Positions 34,868 through 42,702 of a stretch of 47,627 bases of DNA are shown here, piece after piece. The notes beneath the pieces were generated by a model, which was given only the letters and a program-made list of their open reading frames with translations, did not search any database and was not told the origin of the DNA. The position numbers and the translations under genes are program-made. Position 1 is the first letter of the stretch. Each line of letters opens with the position of its first letter. The DNA lies in the NCBI GenBank assembly GCA_017504585.1, contig JAFVQX010000110.1, forward strand, positions 1 to 47,627, read 5' to 3'. Origin of the DNA: Lentisphaeria bacterium. Lineage in GTDB: Bacteria; Verrucomicrobiota; Lentisphaeria; Victivallales; Victivallaceae.

Positions 34868-35910
34868 GTTTTTTCACTCCAATCGCCCCGGCTGAACTCA
34901 AAAGCATAGCCGATAGTGTTCAATTCTTCGCTTAAAGCTTTGACCGCCTCTGCCAGGGGCTTATCTGCCGAAAGTTTGTTGTTGTATAAGAGATAATTAT
35001 TCTGCACATCTTTGGGCGTCAGATTGGGCATTATCACATTGGCACCGGCTTGGATGCCCAACACTCTCCCGCCGGATTTCAGCGAACCCAACGCCGTAGT
35101 TGCCGGGAGCAAGACCTTTTCCAACATGATCCTTGTCAAGCTCAAAAGCATCAAAGTTTGCTCCACACTGCCTGCCGGATAACTGGCAAAGAGGGTATCT
35201 TTGTGAGGTATAAAAGGCCCGATGCCCACCATTTCCGGCTGCAAACCGTGCATAAAAAGCATATCTTTTGCCAGCGTTTGGGGTGTTTGGAACGGGCTCC
35301 CGGTCATAATGCCGCAACCGGTCTGATAGCCCAAACTTTTCAAATTCCGCAAACACTCCATACGGTTACTTAAACTCATATATTCCGGATGCATTTTCCG
35401 GTAATGCTCTTCATCGGATGTTTCGTGCCGCAAAAGATAGCGGTCAGCTCCGGCTTCACGCAAAAGTTTGTATTCAGTCATGCTCAATTCACCCAGCGAC
35501 AAGGTTACCGCACAGCCGGGGAAATCCCTTTTCAAACGCCGCACCAAATTGCCGAGCCGGTCAGCACAACAGCCGACTTCGCCGCTTTGCAGCACAAAAG
35601 TCTTGATATTATTTTGCCACCCCGTGCGGCAGCACTCAACGATCAAATCGTCGCTCATATTGTAGCGTTGAACCAAAGTGTTGCTTTTGCGGATGCCGCA
35701 ATAAAAACAATCGTTGCTGCAAACATTGGAAAATTCCACAATGCCCCGGATAAAGACCTTTCTGCCGTAATGTTTTTGAGCAATAAGCGCAGCCTTTTCA
35801 GCGGCAAAGAGCCGATCCGCAGGGGTGTAGGAACTCAAAAGCGTCACCCATTCGGCAAAGCCAAGCTGTTTTTCAGCATCAAGTTTTTCAATCAATCCAC
35901 GGCAATCCAT
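34861..35910 (-). CDS. hydE: HydE-type radical SAM protein
   Basis: HydE is a radical SAM enzyme that, with HydG and HydF, builds the [FeFe]-hydrogenase active site. The 349-residue protein has the cluster motif CSNDCFYC (C-x3-C-x2-C) in EFSNVCSNDCFYCGIR near residue 61, plus GGRVLGIQAGANVIMPNLTP near the C-terminal end. Other close relatives are PylB and BioB, but the FSN-CSNDC-YCGIR signature favours HydE. It is the first gene of the 11-gene run. No hydG, hydF or hydrogenase is nearby, so it may act on a related organometallic cofactor instead. The start ATG at 35910 has only a weak GAG-type RBS. Confidence 0.9.
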   Translation of the reverse strand: MDCRGLIEKLDAEKQLGFAEWVTLLSSYTPADRLFAAEKAALIAQKHYGRKVFIRGIVEFSNVCSNDCFYCGIRKSNTLVQRYNMSDDLIVECCRTGWQNNIKTFVLQSGEVGCCADRLGNLVRRLKRDFPGCAVTLSLGELSMTEYKLLREAGADRYLLRHETSDEEHYRKMHPEYMSLSNRMECLRNLKSLGYQTGCGIMTGSPFQTPQTLAKDMLFMHGLQPEMVGIGPFIPHKDTLFASYPAGSVEQTLMLLSLTRIMLEKVLLPATTALGSLKSGGRVLGIQAGANVIMPNLTPKDVQNNYLLYNNKLSADKPLAEAVKALSEELNTIGYAFEFSRGDWSEKTC

Positions 35911-35929
35911 TGTAAAATCTCACAATAAA

Positions 35930-36137
35930 GAGTTAAAATCGAAAAAATGTTGACATTTTTTTTAATTACTCAAGAGTTAAAATTGAAAAAAATGAATTTT
36001 GAATTGAATGATTTTTCGGGAATGAGATGTGAGCGGTAGTTTTTTCCGGCTACTCGTAGAGTAACCGGGGAAAACGCTCCGCTTGCAGATCGCTCCGAAA
36101 ACATTCAAGGCATTTTCATTTTTTTTAATTTTGACTC
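35930..36137. repeat. palindromic element with repeated GAGTTAAAATTGAAAAAAATG motif
   Basis: An imperfect palindrome of about 164 bases (35974-36137) has two roughly 80-base arms and a GTA loop. Its inner stem is CCGGCTACTC/GAGTAACCGG. Outer ends read GAGTTAAAATTG at 35974 and, inverted, CATTTTTTTTAATTTTGACTC at 36117-36137. Many arm mismatches are T-C or G-A changes that would be G-U pairs in RNA. A separate related copy GAGTTAAAATCGAAAAAATG starts at 35930 and faces an inverted one (35954-35971), around a TGTTGACA dyad. The 361-base gap 35911-36271 holds this, plus the terminator at 36141, and no gene. It may be a MITE-like repeat or a structured leader of the hydE operon. Confidence 0.6.
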
Positions 36138-36140
36138 AAC

Positions 36141-36180
36141 AAAAAGACCGTATTCCTGACGTGTAGACAGCAATACGGTC
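36141..36180 (-). terminator. terminator of the TM1266-like gene
   Basis: On the minus strand GACCGTATT (36180-36172) pairs with AATACGGTC (36154-36146) around a 17-base loop, followed by T5 (36145-36141). It ends the upstream small gene and separates it from the hydE operon. Confidence 0.8.
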
Positions 36181-36271
36181 AAAATAATGACTTATTATTA
36201 TGCTTCTGCCTCAAAGTTCCATATCTGGAAGTTTTCAGCGTCAGGATAAATATTCAATATATAATTTTACT

Positions 36272-36520
36272 TCAAACTGCCGAACAGACCGCTTTGGCGG
36301 TCACGCCCTCAAGTCTGCCCAGCTTACCGGCTATGGCGTTGATCTTATCGGTTGGTGCATCCAGCACAATATTGATTATGCTGATCTTGCGTTCCCGGTA
36401 AGGCAAACCCATTCTGCCGATGATATACTCGCCAAATTCATGCAATATGGCATTGACCGCCGCGGCGGAATTCATATTTTCAACGATTATTGCCACTACG
36501 GCAACGCGGTTTTCTGCCAT
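36272..36520 (-). CDS. TM1266-type putative regulator linked to [FeFe]-hydrogenase maturation
   Basis: An 82-residue protein beginning MAENRVAVVAIIVEN, with a ferredoxin-like alpha/beta pattern and the segment INIVLDAPTDKINAIAGKLGRLEGV. It matches the TM1266-type family (described as putative iron-only hydrogenase system regulator), a small ACT- or NikR-like domain that co-occurs with hydE, hydF and hydG. It has a GAGGTG RBS five bases before the ATG. A terminator follows, so it is transcribed apart from the hydE operon despite sitting 361 bases upstream of it on the same strand. A regulatory role is inferred from family occurrence only. Confidence 0.72.
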   Translation of the reverse strand: MAENRVAVVAIIVENMNSAAAVNAILHEFGEYIIGRMGLPYRERKISIINIVLDAPTDKINAIAGKLGRLEGVTAKAVCSAV

Positions 36521-36552
36521 AAAAACACCTCATTCAACACTTTGTTTGTCTT

Positions 36553-36581
36553 ATTATATCACAAATGCTTGATTTTGCAAA
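36553..36581 (-). promoter_or_regulatory. candidate promoter of TM1266-like gene
   Basis: On the minus strand TTTGCA (36581-36576), 17 bases and TATAAT (36558-36553). The -35 region overlaps the spacer of the plus-strand promoter for the GNAT gene, so the two promoters are back to back. Confidence 0.55.
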
Positions 36582-36597
36582 AATATTATGCTATAAT
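36569..36597 (+). promoter_or_regulatory. candidate promoter of the GNAT gene
   Basis: TTGATT (36569-36574), a 17-base spacer and TATAAT (36592-36597), 34 bases upstream of the chosen GNAT start codon. Confidence 0.6.
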
Positions 36598-36630
36598 ATA
36601 CAAAGAAATCAGCAAAAAGGTGAACTTATC

Positions 36631-37134
36631 ATGCAAATAGAATTTGAAGAACTCCTGACCGTTGACGCCCTGGAAACTCTCCGCAGTGTAGCATTTAAAG
36701 TCTGGCCGCAAACTTTTGCCAGTATATTAAGCCAGGATCAAATCGATTATATGATGGAAATGATGTACGCGCCACAGGTTCTGGCAAAAGAACTTGCCGA
36801 AGGTATGCATTTTGAGATCCTCCGCATCAACAACGAACCCTCCGGTTACATAGCTTACTCCGCCTACCCCAAAGAGCCCGGCAAAGCCAAACTGCACAAA
36901 GTCTACCTTCTGCCCGTTTTTCACAGTCTGGGCATTGGGCAGCAAATGCTCGATCACGCCAGGGAGCAATGCAAAAAGCTGGGGTTCGATGCCATTTTGC
37001 TGACAGTCAATAAACACAATGAACGTGCCATAAAAGCCTATAAACGCAACGGTTTTATCACCACTGCGGCAGTAAAAGTACCTATCGGTCAGGGATTTTT
37101 TATGGATGATTATATCATGGAAAAAGCGCTCTAA
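36631..37134 (+). CDS. GNAT family N-acetyltransferase
   Basis: A 167-residue acetyl-CoA-dependent acyltransferase of the GNAT fold. The acetyl-CoA loop appears as VYLLPVFHSLGIGQQML near residues 93-109. The C-terminal NERAIKAYKRNGF motif near residue 131 is typical of the family. ATG 36631 is chosen because AAAAGG lies upstream at normal spacing and the promoter candidate overlaps the codons before it; a longer frame beginning at 36565 would start within the promoter. The substrate cannot be predicted. It sits alone, divergent from the TM1266-like gene. Confidence 0.85.
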   Translation: MQIEFEELLTVDALETLRSVAFKVWPQTFASILSQDQIDYMMEMMYAPQVLAKELAEGMHFEILRINNEPSGYIAYSAYPKEPGKAKLHKVYLLPVFHSLGIGQQMLDHAREQCKKLGFDAILLTVNKHNERAIKAYKRNGFITTAAVKVPIGQGFFMDDYIMEKAL

Positions 37135-37221
37135 AGCACAGTAAAACGTCATAAGTGCAGTAAATTTGTGCTGTTTTGCAGTATTATACAGATAAAAAAT
37201 GGATATTTTTTTCTCTAACTC

Positions 37222-37257
37222 TTGCAAATAAATAATATTGTGGTAAATTAATTACCA
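37222..37257 (+). promoter_or_regulatory. candidate serA promoter with TGGTAA dyad
   Basis: TTGCAA (37222-37227), 16 bases and TAAATT (37244-37249). TGGTAA (37241-37246) and TTACCA (37252-37257) form an inverted repeat over the -10 box. The core TTGTGGTAAATTA recurs at the TolC-like gene promoter. Confidence 0.45.
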
Positions 37258-37300
37258 GTATTTTTTATTTTTCAACCTAACAAGGATTAAGTAAGAGATT

Positions 37301-38875
37301 ATGAAAAAAGTATTGATCCCGACCAAACTGGACAAGACAGCCGCTGAACTGCTGATTGCCAAAGGTTACAATGTTGTGCAAGATGCGGAAACCGCCCTTG
37401 CTGATCTCATCGCCGCCAACAGCGATGCCGAAGTGCTGATCGTCCGCAGCGAAAAAATCACCCCCGCGGAAATCGATGCCCTGCCCAATCTGAAACTCGT
37501 GGTGCGTGCCGGTGCCGGCTTCAACACCATCGACACCAAATATGCCCGCAAAAAGCATGTTGATGTAATGAACACCCCCGGCGCCAACAGCAACGGCGTT
37601 GCCGAAGAAGTGGTCGCCATGATGCTTGCCGCCAGCCGCCATGTGGTCGCAGGTGATATCTCCACCCGCGCCGGTTTGTGGGAAAAGAAAAAGTTTATGG
37701 GTACTGAAGTCACCGGCAAAACTGTGGGGATCCTCGGCTTGGGTCACATCGGTCAGCTGCTGGTCAAGCGCCTTGCCGGTTTTGAAGTCAAAGTGTTGGG
37801 TTTTGACCCCATGCTCAATGCCGAACGCGCCAAAGAACTGGGTGTGGAACTGACCACCATCGACCGCATTTTTGCTGAAAGCGATTACATTTCGCTGCAC
37901 ATACCCGAAAATGATGAAACCCGCGGCATGATCAATGCCCGGCTCTTTGAAATGATGAAGCCCGGTGCCATGCTGATCAACTGTGCCCGTGCCGGTATCA
38001 TCAACGAAGCTGACTTGCGTGCAGTCAAAGCCACCAAAAAACTCATCTACTGCAACGACGTTTATCCCAAAGATGAAGCCGGCGAAAAGAGCATTGCCGA
38101 TGTTGCGGATCTGATGCTGCCCCACATTGGTGCCAACACTCACGAAGCGAACTTTGTGGCAGCCAAGCGTTCTGCCGAACAGACCATTGCCTACTTTGAA
38201 CAGGGCATCACCACCTGGGTAGTCAACAAAGAGCTGCCCGACGGCTTGGATCCCCAGTACCAGAAGCTGGCTTATGCTCTGACTCTGGTTGCCCACAAAT
38301 ATCTTGCCGGTCAGCAGCCCGCCCGCATCGAAACGAGCTTCTACGGCAAGCTGGCCCAGTTTGCCAAATATATGACCGCCCCCATCGAAGCGGCCATCTG
38401 CACGGCATCCTGTGAAGATTTGCCCGCGCCGGCGGCGGCAGAAAAAATCCTTGAAAGCCGCGGCGTAAAACTGATCAACCGCGATGTGGACGACAGCAAG
38501 CAGTACGGCGAATCCATGACCATCGATCTGGTCGCCGGCGGCGATGAACTCAAACAGGTAAGTGTGCGCGGTACTATTACCGAAAGCAATATGATGATTT
38601 CCCGTATCAACAACTTTGACAAACTCTATCTGGAACCAACCGGTGTGGTTTTGTTTGTTGAATACGCCGACGAACCCGGTGTGATCGGCAAGATCGCCAG
38701 CATGCTGGGCGAAAAGAACATCAACATCATCGACTTGCGCGCGCCCCAGTGCCTCAAGAGCGGCAACTCGCTGGCGGTCTTCAAGACCAACGTGGCGGTG
38801 CCGGAACTGTTGATCGAACGTATCCAGAGCGTAGTCAACGCCAAGTTGGCATTCCAGATCGAATTCGGCAACTGA
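37301..38875 (+). CDS. serA: D-3-phosphoglycerate dehydrogenase
   Basis: SerA oxidises 3-phosphoglycerate, the first step of serine synthesis. The 524-residue product is of the long type: a 2-hydroxyacid dehydrogenase core, then an intervening domain, and a C-terminal ACT-type domain. Visible are the NAD-binding GLGHIGQLL near residue 146, the catalytic His in DLMLPHIGANTHEA near residue 270, and the ACT segment VVLFVEYADEPGVIGKIASML near residue 450. The ACT domain usually gives serine feedback inhibition. It is preceded by the candidate promoter and followed by a terminator. Together with glyA and folC this window has several serine and one-carbon genes, though scattered. Confidence 0.96.
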   Translation: MKKVLIPTKLDKTAAELLIAKGYNVVQDAETALADLIAANSDAEVLIVRSEKITPAEIDALPNLKLVVRAGAGFNTIDTKYARKKHVDVMNTPGANSNGVAEEVVAMMLAASRHVVAGDISTRAGLWEKKKFMGTEVTGKTVGILGLGHIGQLLVKRLAGFEVKVLGFDPMLNAERAKELGVELTTIDRIFAESDYISLHIPENDETRGMINARLFEMMKPGAMLINCARAGIINEADLRAVKATKKLIYCNDVYPKDEAGEKSIADVADLMLPHIGANTHEANFVAAKRSAEQTIAYFEQGITTWVVNKELPDGLDPQYQKLAYALTLVAHKYLAGQQPARIETSFYGKLAQFAKYMTAPIEAAICTASCEDLPAPAAAEKILESRGVKLINRDVDDSKQYGESMTIDLVAGGDELKQVSVRGTITESNMMISRINNFDKLYLEPTGVVLFVEYADEPGVIGKIASMLGEKNINIIDLRAPQCLKSGNSLAVFKTNVAVPELLIERIQSVVNAKLAFQIEFGN

Positions 38876-38888
38876 AAATAAGATCCGT

Positions 38889-38924
38889 AAATCCGGGTAT
38901 TCGCAAGGATATCCGGATTTTTTA
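38889..38924 (+). terminator. serA terminator
   Basis: A 12-bp stem (38889-38900 with 38909-38920, one G-T pair) around an eight-base loop, then T6. It ends serA and lies just before the transporter start. Confidence 0.88.
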
Positions 38925-38945
38925 ATTATACAGAAGGCGATATTT

Positions 38946-40124
38946 ATGAAATACCTGTTTTATCTGCTGCCAGGACTGCTCAATGTGGTCATGGGGCTCT
39001 TTTTCTTTATCACCGCCAAACGCATGGCGGATGCGGGGTTGTCTTCGCTGGCGGTTACAGCCACCATGCCCATGTGGGCGTTGGTCTATGCGGCAACGTC
39101 CTTTATTATCGGCAAATTTGCCAATAAAAACAATGCGGTCAAAATCCTGCTGATAAGTCAGTTTATCCTGCTGGGATCCGTGGTTGGTTTGCTGATAACG
39201 CCCTCGGTCAAACTGCAGTACTTTTATCTGATCGGCAGCGGGTTGGGTACGGGATTATTCTTTACGCCATTTCAGGTGATCGTAAAACTTTTTGAAAAAG
39301 TCGAAATATCTGCCGAAACTTTTGCCCGCAGCGCGGCAACATACACCTTTTCGTGGAGCTTCGGTCAGGGCTGCGGACCTATGATCGCCGCCATGGTCTG
39401 GGGTGCTTTTGATCCGGTCAACGGCTGGAAATATTGCTACATGATCACCATTGCCATTGTCATACTGGTAATGATAAGTCTGATTTTTATGCAAAAGTTC
39501 ATTGCCGGGCGCCTCCGGGAAGAAAGTCAAACCACTCCAGATGCGGGGCAATGCCAAAGCAATGCGCTCCAACTGCCGGATTTGATGAAAGCCACCTGGG
39601 TTCTGGCGATCGGCGGCTATCTGGTGATCGCCGCCATCAGGGTATATCTGCCGGACTATGCCACAAAAATCATTGCACTGCCCACATCCACCCAGGGGCT
39701 CATTCTGGCATTGGTCAGTATAGTACAGGCGCTGGTGGCGCTGGCATGCTGGAAAGTCCGCAAATTCCCCTTCCGTCCGTGGGGAGGCTTGGCGACTGCT
39801 GGCGGAGCGATAGCTTCGCTGCTTATCTTTGCATTTTGTTCGTCCGGCACGGCGTATATGCTGGCAGCGGTACTGCTGGGGTGTTTTTCGGGCATATATT
39901 GCTTTAACATGACCTATCACGCCCTTGCCAACTACACAAAAAGCGCCCGTTATGCCGCCGGCAACGAAACCATTGTGGGCGGCATGTCGGTATTTGCGCC
40001 CATCGCCGCCGGGGTTATTTCCGACGCCAGCACCGCCCGGATGCCTTTTTATGTACTTGCGGCAATATTGATCATAACTGCTATATTCTATTGCCGCATG
40101 ACATGGAAATACCGCAAATTTTAA
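38946..40124 (+). CDS. major facilitator superfamily transporter
   Basis: A 392-residue integral membrane protein with about 12 hydrophobic segments. They begin MKYLFYLLPGLLNVVMGLFFFI and include SVVGLLITPSVKL, LGTGLFFTPFQVIVKLF and YMLAAVLLGCFSGIYCF. A soluble loop between the two six-helix halves lies near residues 190-215. This fits the MFS fold. The substrate is unknown. The gene lies between the serA terminator and a strong terminator of its own, so it is transcribed as a single unit. It precedes a PocR-AraC regulator, which suggests a possible link to sugar or polyol uptake. Confidence 0.8.
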   Translation: MKYLFYLLPGLLNVVMGLFFFITAKRMADAGLSSLAVTATMPMWALVYAATSFIIGKFANKNNAVKILLISQFILLGSVVGLLITPSVKLQYFYLIGSGLGTGLFFTPFQVIVKLFEKVEISAETFARSAATYTFSWSFGQGCGPMIAAMVWGAFDPVNGWKYCYMITIAIVILVMISLIFMQKFIAGRLREESQTTPDAGQCQSNALQLPDLMKATWVLAIGGYLVIAAIRVYLPDYATKIIALPTSTQGLILALVSIVQALVALACWKVRKFPFRPWGGLATAGGAIASLLIFAFCSSGTAYMLAAVLLGCFSGIYCFNMTYHALANYTKSARYAAGNETIVGGMSVFAPIAAGVISDASTARMPFYVLAAILIITAIFYCRMTWKYRKF

Positions 40125-40147
40125 GTTTGCCGCAAAAATTCTTTCTT

Positions 40148-40187
40148 AAAAAAACTTGCTTTGTATTATGCGGAGCAAGTTTTTTTA
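40148..40187 (+). terminator. terminator after MFS gene
   Basis: AAACTTGCT and AGCAAGTTT form a stem at 40152-40182 around a 13-base loop, with a T-run to 40186. A-run on the left side could also allow termination on the minus strand. Confidence 0.85.
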
Positions 40188-40216
40188 TATATTATATGAT
40201 TTTTTCTGCAAAAAAA

Positions 40217-40245
40217 TTGGCAAATTCTCCATAAAATGGTATTTT
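40217..40245 (+). promoter_or_regulatory. candidate promoter of the PocR-AraC gene
   Basis: TTGGCA (40217-40222), 17 bases and TATTTT (40240-40245) with TGG before the -10 box (extended -10). The -10 region GTATTTTAAAT also appears at guaA. Confidence 0.55.
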
Positions 40246-40297
40246 AAATTAAAGAGCAAAAAATCCGGGCAAGAAGGTTTTTACCGGACAGGGATCA

Positions 40298-41158
40298 ATG
40301 ATGGAAAATATGGATAAACACAATATACTGGAGCTTTTTCTGAACGACGATGTGCAGAAATTGCTCGATCATTTTGCGGGGATGCTGGATCTGCGGGTAA
40401 CGTTTTTTTCCCGCTTCGGGCTGCCGATCCGCCGGGGGCAGGAAATGCCCAATACAGCTTATTGCAAATTTATTCAGCAAGATCTCGGTCATCTTGAACA
40501 TTGTCAGGATATCGACCAGGCCATGCGAGAACGGGTCACCGAAACCTGCCAGCCCTTATCTTATGTGTGCCACGCCGGTTTGCGGGAAGTTATCGCGCCG
40601 GTAGTTATCGGCAACCGTCTGGCGGGTTTTCTCATGGTGGGGCAGTTCCGTACCGGCGATCAGCTGCCGGCATGTGCATTGAACTATTGCAAAACCGAAG
40701 CGCAGAAAAAAGAATTGCAGGAAAAATTTTTCAGTCTGCCCAAGCTCGAAGAAGATCGCCTGCAGTCAGTTATCGGCACTTTGCAGATGCTCATAGATTA
40801 TATTGCGGCAAGGGAGTTGGCGGTTTTCCGCCCCGATCCGCTGAAATCGGCGATCGATAAGTATATTGACGAACATTATCAGGAAGATGTTTACCTGACA
40901 GATGTAGCAAAAATGCTTGGCAAAAGTATATCCAGCGTGGCACAATTTCTGCGCAACAAATACCACACCTGTTTCAAGGATCTTTTGATCGAAAGACGGC
41001 TTTGTGCAGCCGAAGATTATTGGAAAAAACACCCCTGCGCTTCGATCCGGGAGTGTGCCGAAGCAGCAGGGTTCAAAGATCAGTTTTATTTTTCGCGGAT
41101 ATTCCATAAAAAACGGGCTATGAGTCCCAGAGAATTCAGAGCCCGTTGGAATCATTGA
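40298..41158 (+). CDS. PocR-domain AraC-family transcriptional regulator
   Basis: A 286-residue regulator. The first 170 residues form a PocR-type sensory domain with Cys-containing YCKFIQQDLGHLEHCQDID near residue 55 and YVCHAGLREVIAPVVIGNRLAGFLMVGQ near residue 90. The C-terminal 100 residues are a two-helix-turn-helix AraC DNA-binding domain with DVAKMLGKSISSVAQFLRNK and a second helix pair near ECAEAAGFKDQFYFSRIF. PocR domains respond to small polyols or carbohydrate-derived ligands in known cases. It is convergent with the secreted glycan operon, ending 14 bases from it. It most likely controls that operon or the transporter. Confidence 0.88.
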   Translation: MMENMDKHNILELFLNDDVQKLLDHFAGMLDLRVTFFSRFGLPIRRGQEMPNTAYCKFIQQDLGHLEHCQDIDQAMRERVTETCQPLSYVCHAGLREVIAPVVIGNRLAGFLMVGQFRTGDQLPACALNYCKTEAQKKELQEKFFSLPKLEEDRLQSVIGTLQMLIDYIAARELAVFRPDPLKSAIDKYIDEHYQEDVYLTDVAKMLGKSISSVAQFLRNKYHTCFKDLLIERRLCAAEDYWKKHPCASIRECAEAAGFKDQFYFSRIFHKKRAMSPREFRARWNH

Positions 41159-41171
41159 TTTCCGGGTAAAA

Positions 41172-42689
41172 TTATTTGCCCCGCAGCTCAAGTTTGCGTA
41201 CTTTGCAGTTTGCCGGTTTATCGGCAGTTATGGCAAAGTTCAAGGCGGCACAATTTTTGGGTATGTCGAATTCCATTTCTTTAGATTTCCACTCTTGGGA
41301 AAATTCATTTAACGGCAATTCAAACTTACCACAAGGCTTTTTCAGCGAATCGATCAGTTGAATGGTCAATTTACCATGTACCCTGCCCTGAACTTCCATA
41401 GCAAATCTTACTCTGCATTTGGGCAAACCGCACAACTCATTGACTTTCAAAAGCCAACCCTTGCCTTTAAGCGAAATCGTTTCCGCAGGTTTATCCCACG
41501 AGCCGCAGCCCCGGCGCCAGATATAGCCATCGGGGCGGTTGTTTTCATCAATATCTTTTGCCAATGAAGGCATGATATTTTCTTTGGGGTCAATTTTTGT
41601 ATCGCGCAGATGTTCAGCAAGCTCGCCTTGAGTCATAACTTTGATGTTATTTGCTTTGAGCCAGGGCAGCAAAAGTTCATACATAGCTACATACTCTTTG
41701 AGCTTGCCATCCCGCCGGGCCGGGGTTATGTGGCTGGAGCCGATAGCGACTTTGCGGCAGGCAAGAGTATCGGCAATGCGGGTTTTCTGGGGTTCAAACT
41801 TGAGTTTTTCAAGGTTGAAGTTGCCCCAACGCATGGAAAATCTGCGATCTTCAAACTCCGGATCAAGATAGCCTTTCATTGATTCATTCTGGCTGCGGGA
41901 TGCGGAAATATAGTTATATTTGCGCAACGCCGCAATCAGCTTTTCTATACCCAAGTGGGGATAATTTCCGCCGGGCTGGATCCATACACGGGGCATCTTT
42001 TTAAGTCCGATCTTGCGGAAGCCCTCCTGCGAGCACTGTATCAGAAAATCGTATCCGCCTTCAGAAAGTTCAAAGCGTTCTTTCAAACAGCGGCGGGCGG
42101 TAACTATGCCATCAGGCAAAGCCACATTATCTTCTTCCCAAAGAGTCACCAATTCAAACACATCGGGTTTCTTCGTGCGGTTCAGGAAATAGAATTTGCC
42201 GTTGATTTCAAAATTCATCCGCCGGGCAAGTTTGAAAGGCGTTTTATTCGTGGCAACGACTTTGTTTTTATCAAAGATCTTCACCTGAAAAGGCTGACTG
42301 AAAGTACTGTTTGCCGGATAACACTTTATACAAATTTTATTTTTGTAAATGTGATCCACAAAGGGAGCGTTTTTCAGCATTTCCAAACGAATATCATCCG
42401 CCGGCAATGTCACGGTGACCGTGGTGTGCTGGGGGGTGTGATCCATGATTTCAAAGCCTTCGCTTTCCAGCTGACAGATCTTTTGGCACCACTGGGGATC
42501 CTTTTCTTCCCCATACATGGGGATAATGGAACAGCTGAACCGGGCGTCATATTTCCGGAAAACACTTGCCAGAGCTTCCCATCGCTCAACAGTGTGGTTG
42601 TCGTCAAAACGGATCGCCACCGCCGGTTGTATAGCAGCACTGCTGCAAATGGCAGTAGCCGACGCAATTACAGTAAGTTGTTTTTTCAT
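41172..42689 (-). CDS. secreted polysaccharide deacetylase-like protein with C-terminal beta-domain
   Basis: The 505-residue protein has an N-terminal signal peptide (MKKQLTVIASATAICSSAAI), then a NodB-like deacetylase fold. RFDDNHT near residue 27 holds the metal-binding aspartates, and DHTPQH near residue 83 is the His-x3-His motif. Residues from about 400 look like a beta-sandwich carbohydrate-binding domain (WDKPAETISLKGKGWLLK..FAMEVQGRVHGKLTIQL). It resembles deacetylases acting on acetylated glycans, but the sugar is unknown. The start has a GAGAAAAG upstream; a frame beginning 12 codons earlier overlaps the preceding gene. It is the last gene of the operon. Confidence 0.8.
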   Translation of the reverse strand: MKKQLTVIASATAICSSAAIQPAVAIRFDDNHTVERWEALASVFRKYDARFSCSIIPMYGEEKDPQWCQKICQLESEGFEIMDHTPQHTTVTVTLPADDIRLEMLKNAPFVDHIYKNKICIKCYPANSTFSQPFQVKIFDKNKVVATNKTPFKLARRMNFEINGKFYFLNRTKKPDVFELVTLWEEDNVALPDGIVTARRCLKERFELSEGGYDFLIQCSQEGFRKIGLKKMPRVWIQPGGNYPHLGIEKLIAALRKYNYISASRSQNESMKGYLDPEFEDRRFSMRWGNFNLEKLKFEPQKTRIADTLACRKVAIGSSHITPARRDGKLKEYVAMYELLLPWLKANNIKVMTQGELAEHLRDTKIDPKENIMPSLAKDIDENNRPDGYIWRRGCGSWDKPAETISLKGKGWLLKVNELCGLPKCRVRFAMEVQGRVHGKLTIQLIDSLKKPCGKFELPLNEFSQEWKSKEMEFDIPKNCAALNFAITADKPANCKVRKLELRGK

Positions 42690-42702
42690 GATCAAACTTT
42701 TC

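Noticed and set aside
35911..36271. CRISPR array or tRNA in the 361-base gap
   Set aside because: Repeats are two palindromic arms and half-copies, without regular spacers. No cloverleaf or cas gene was found.
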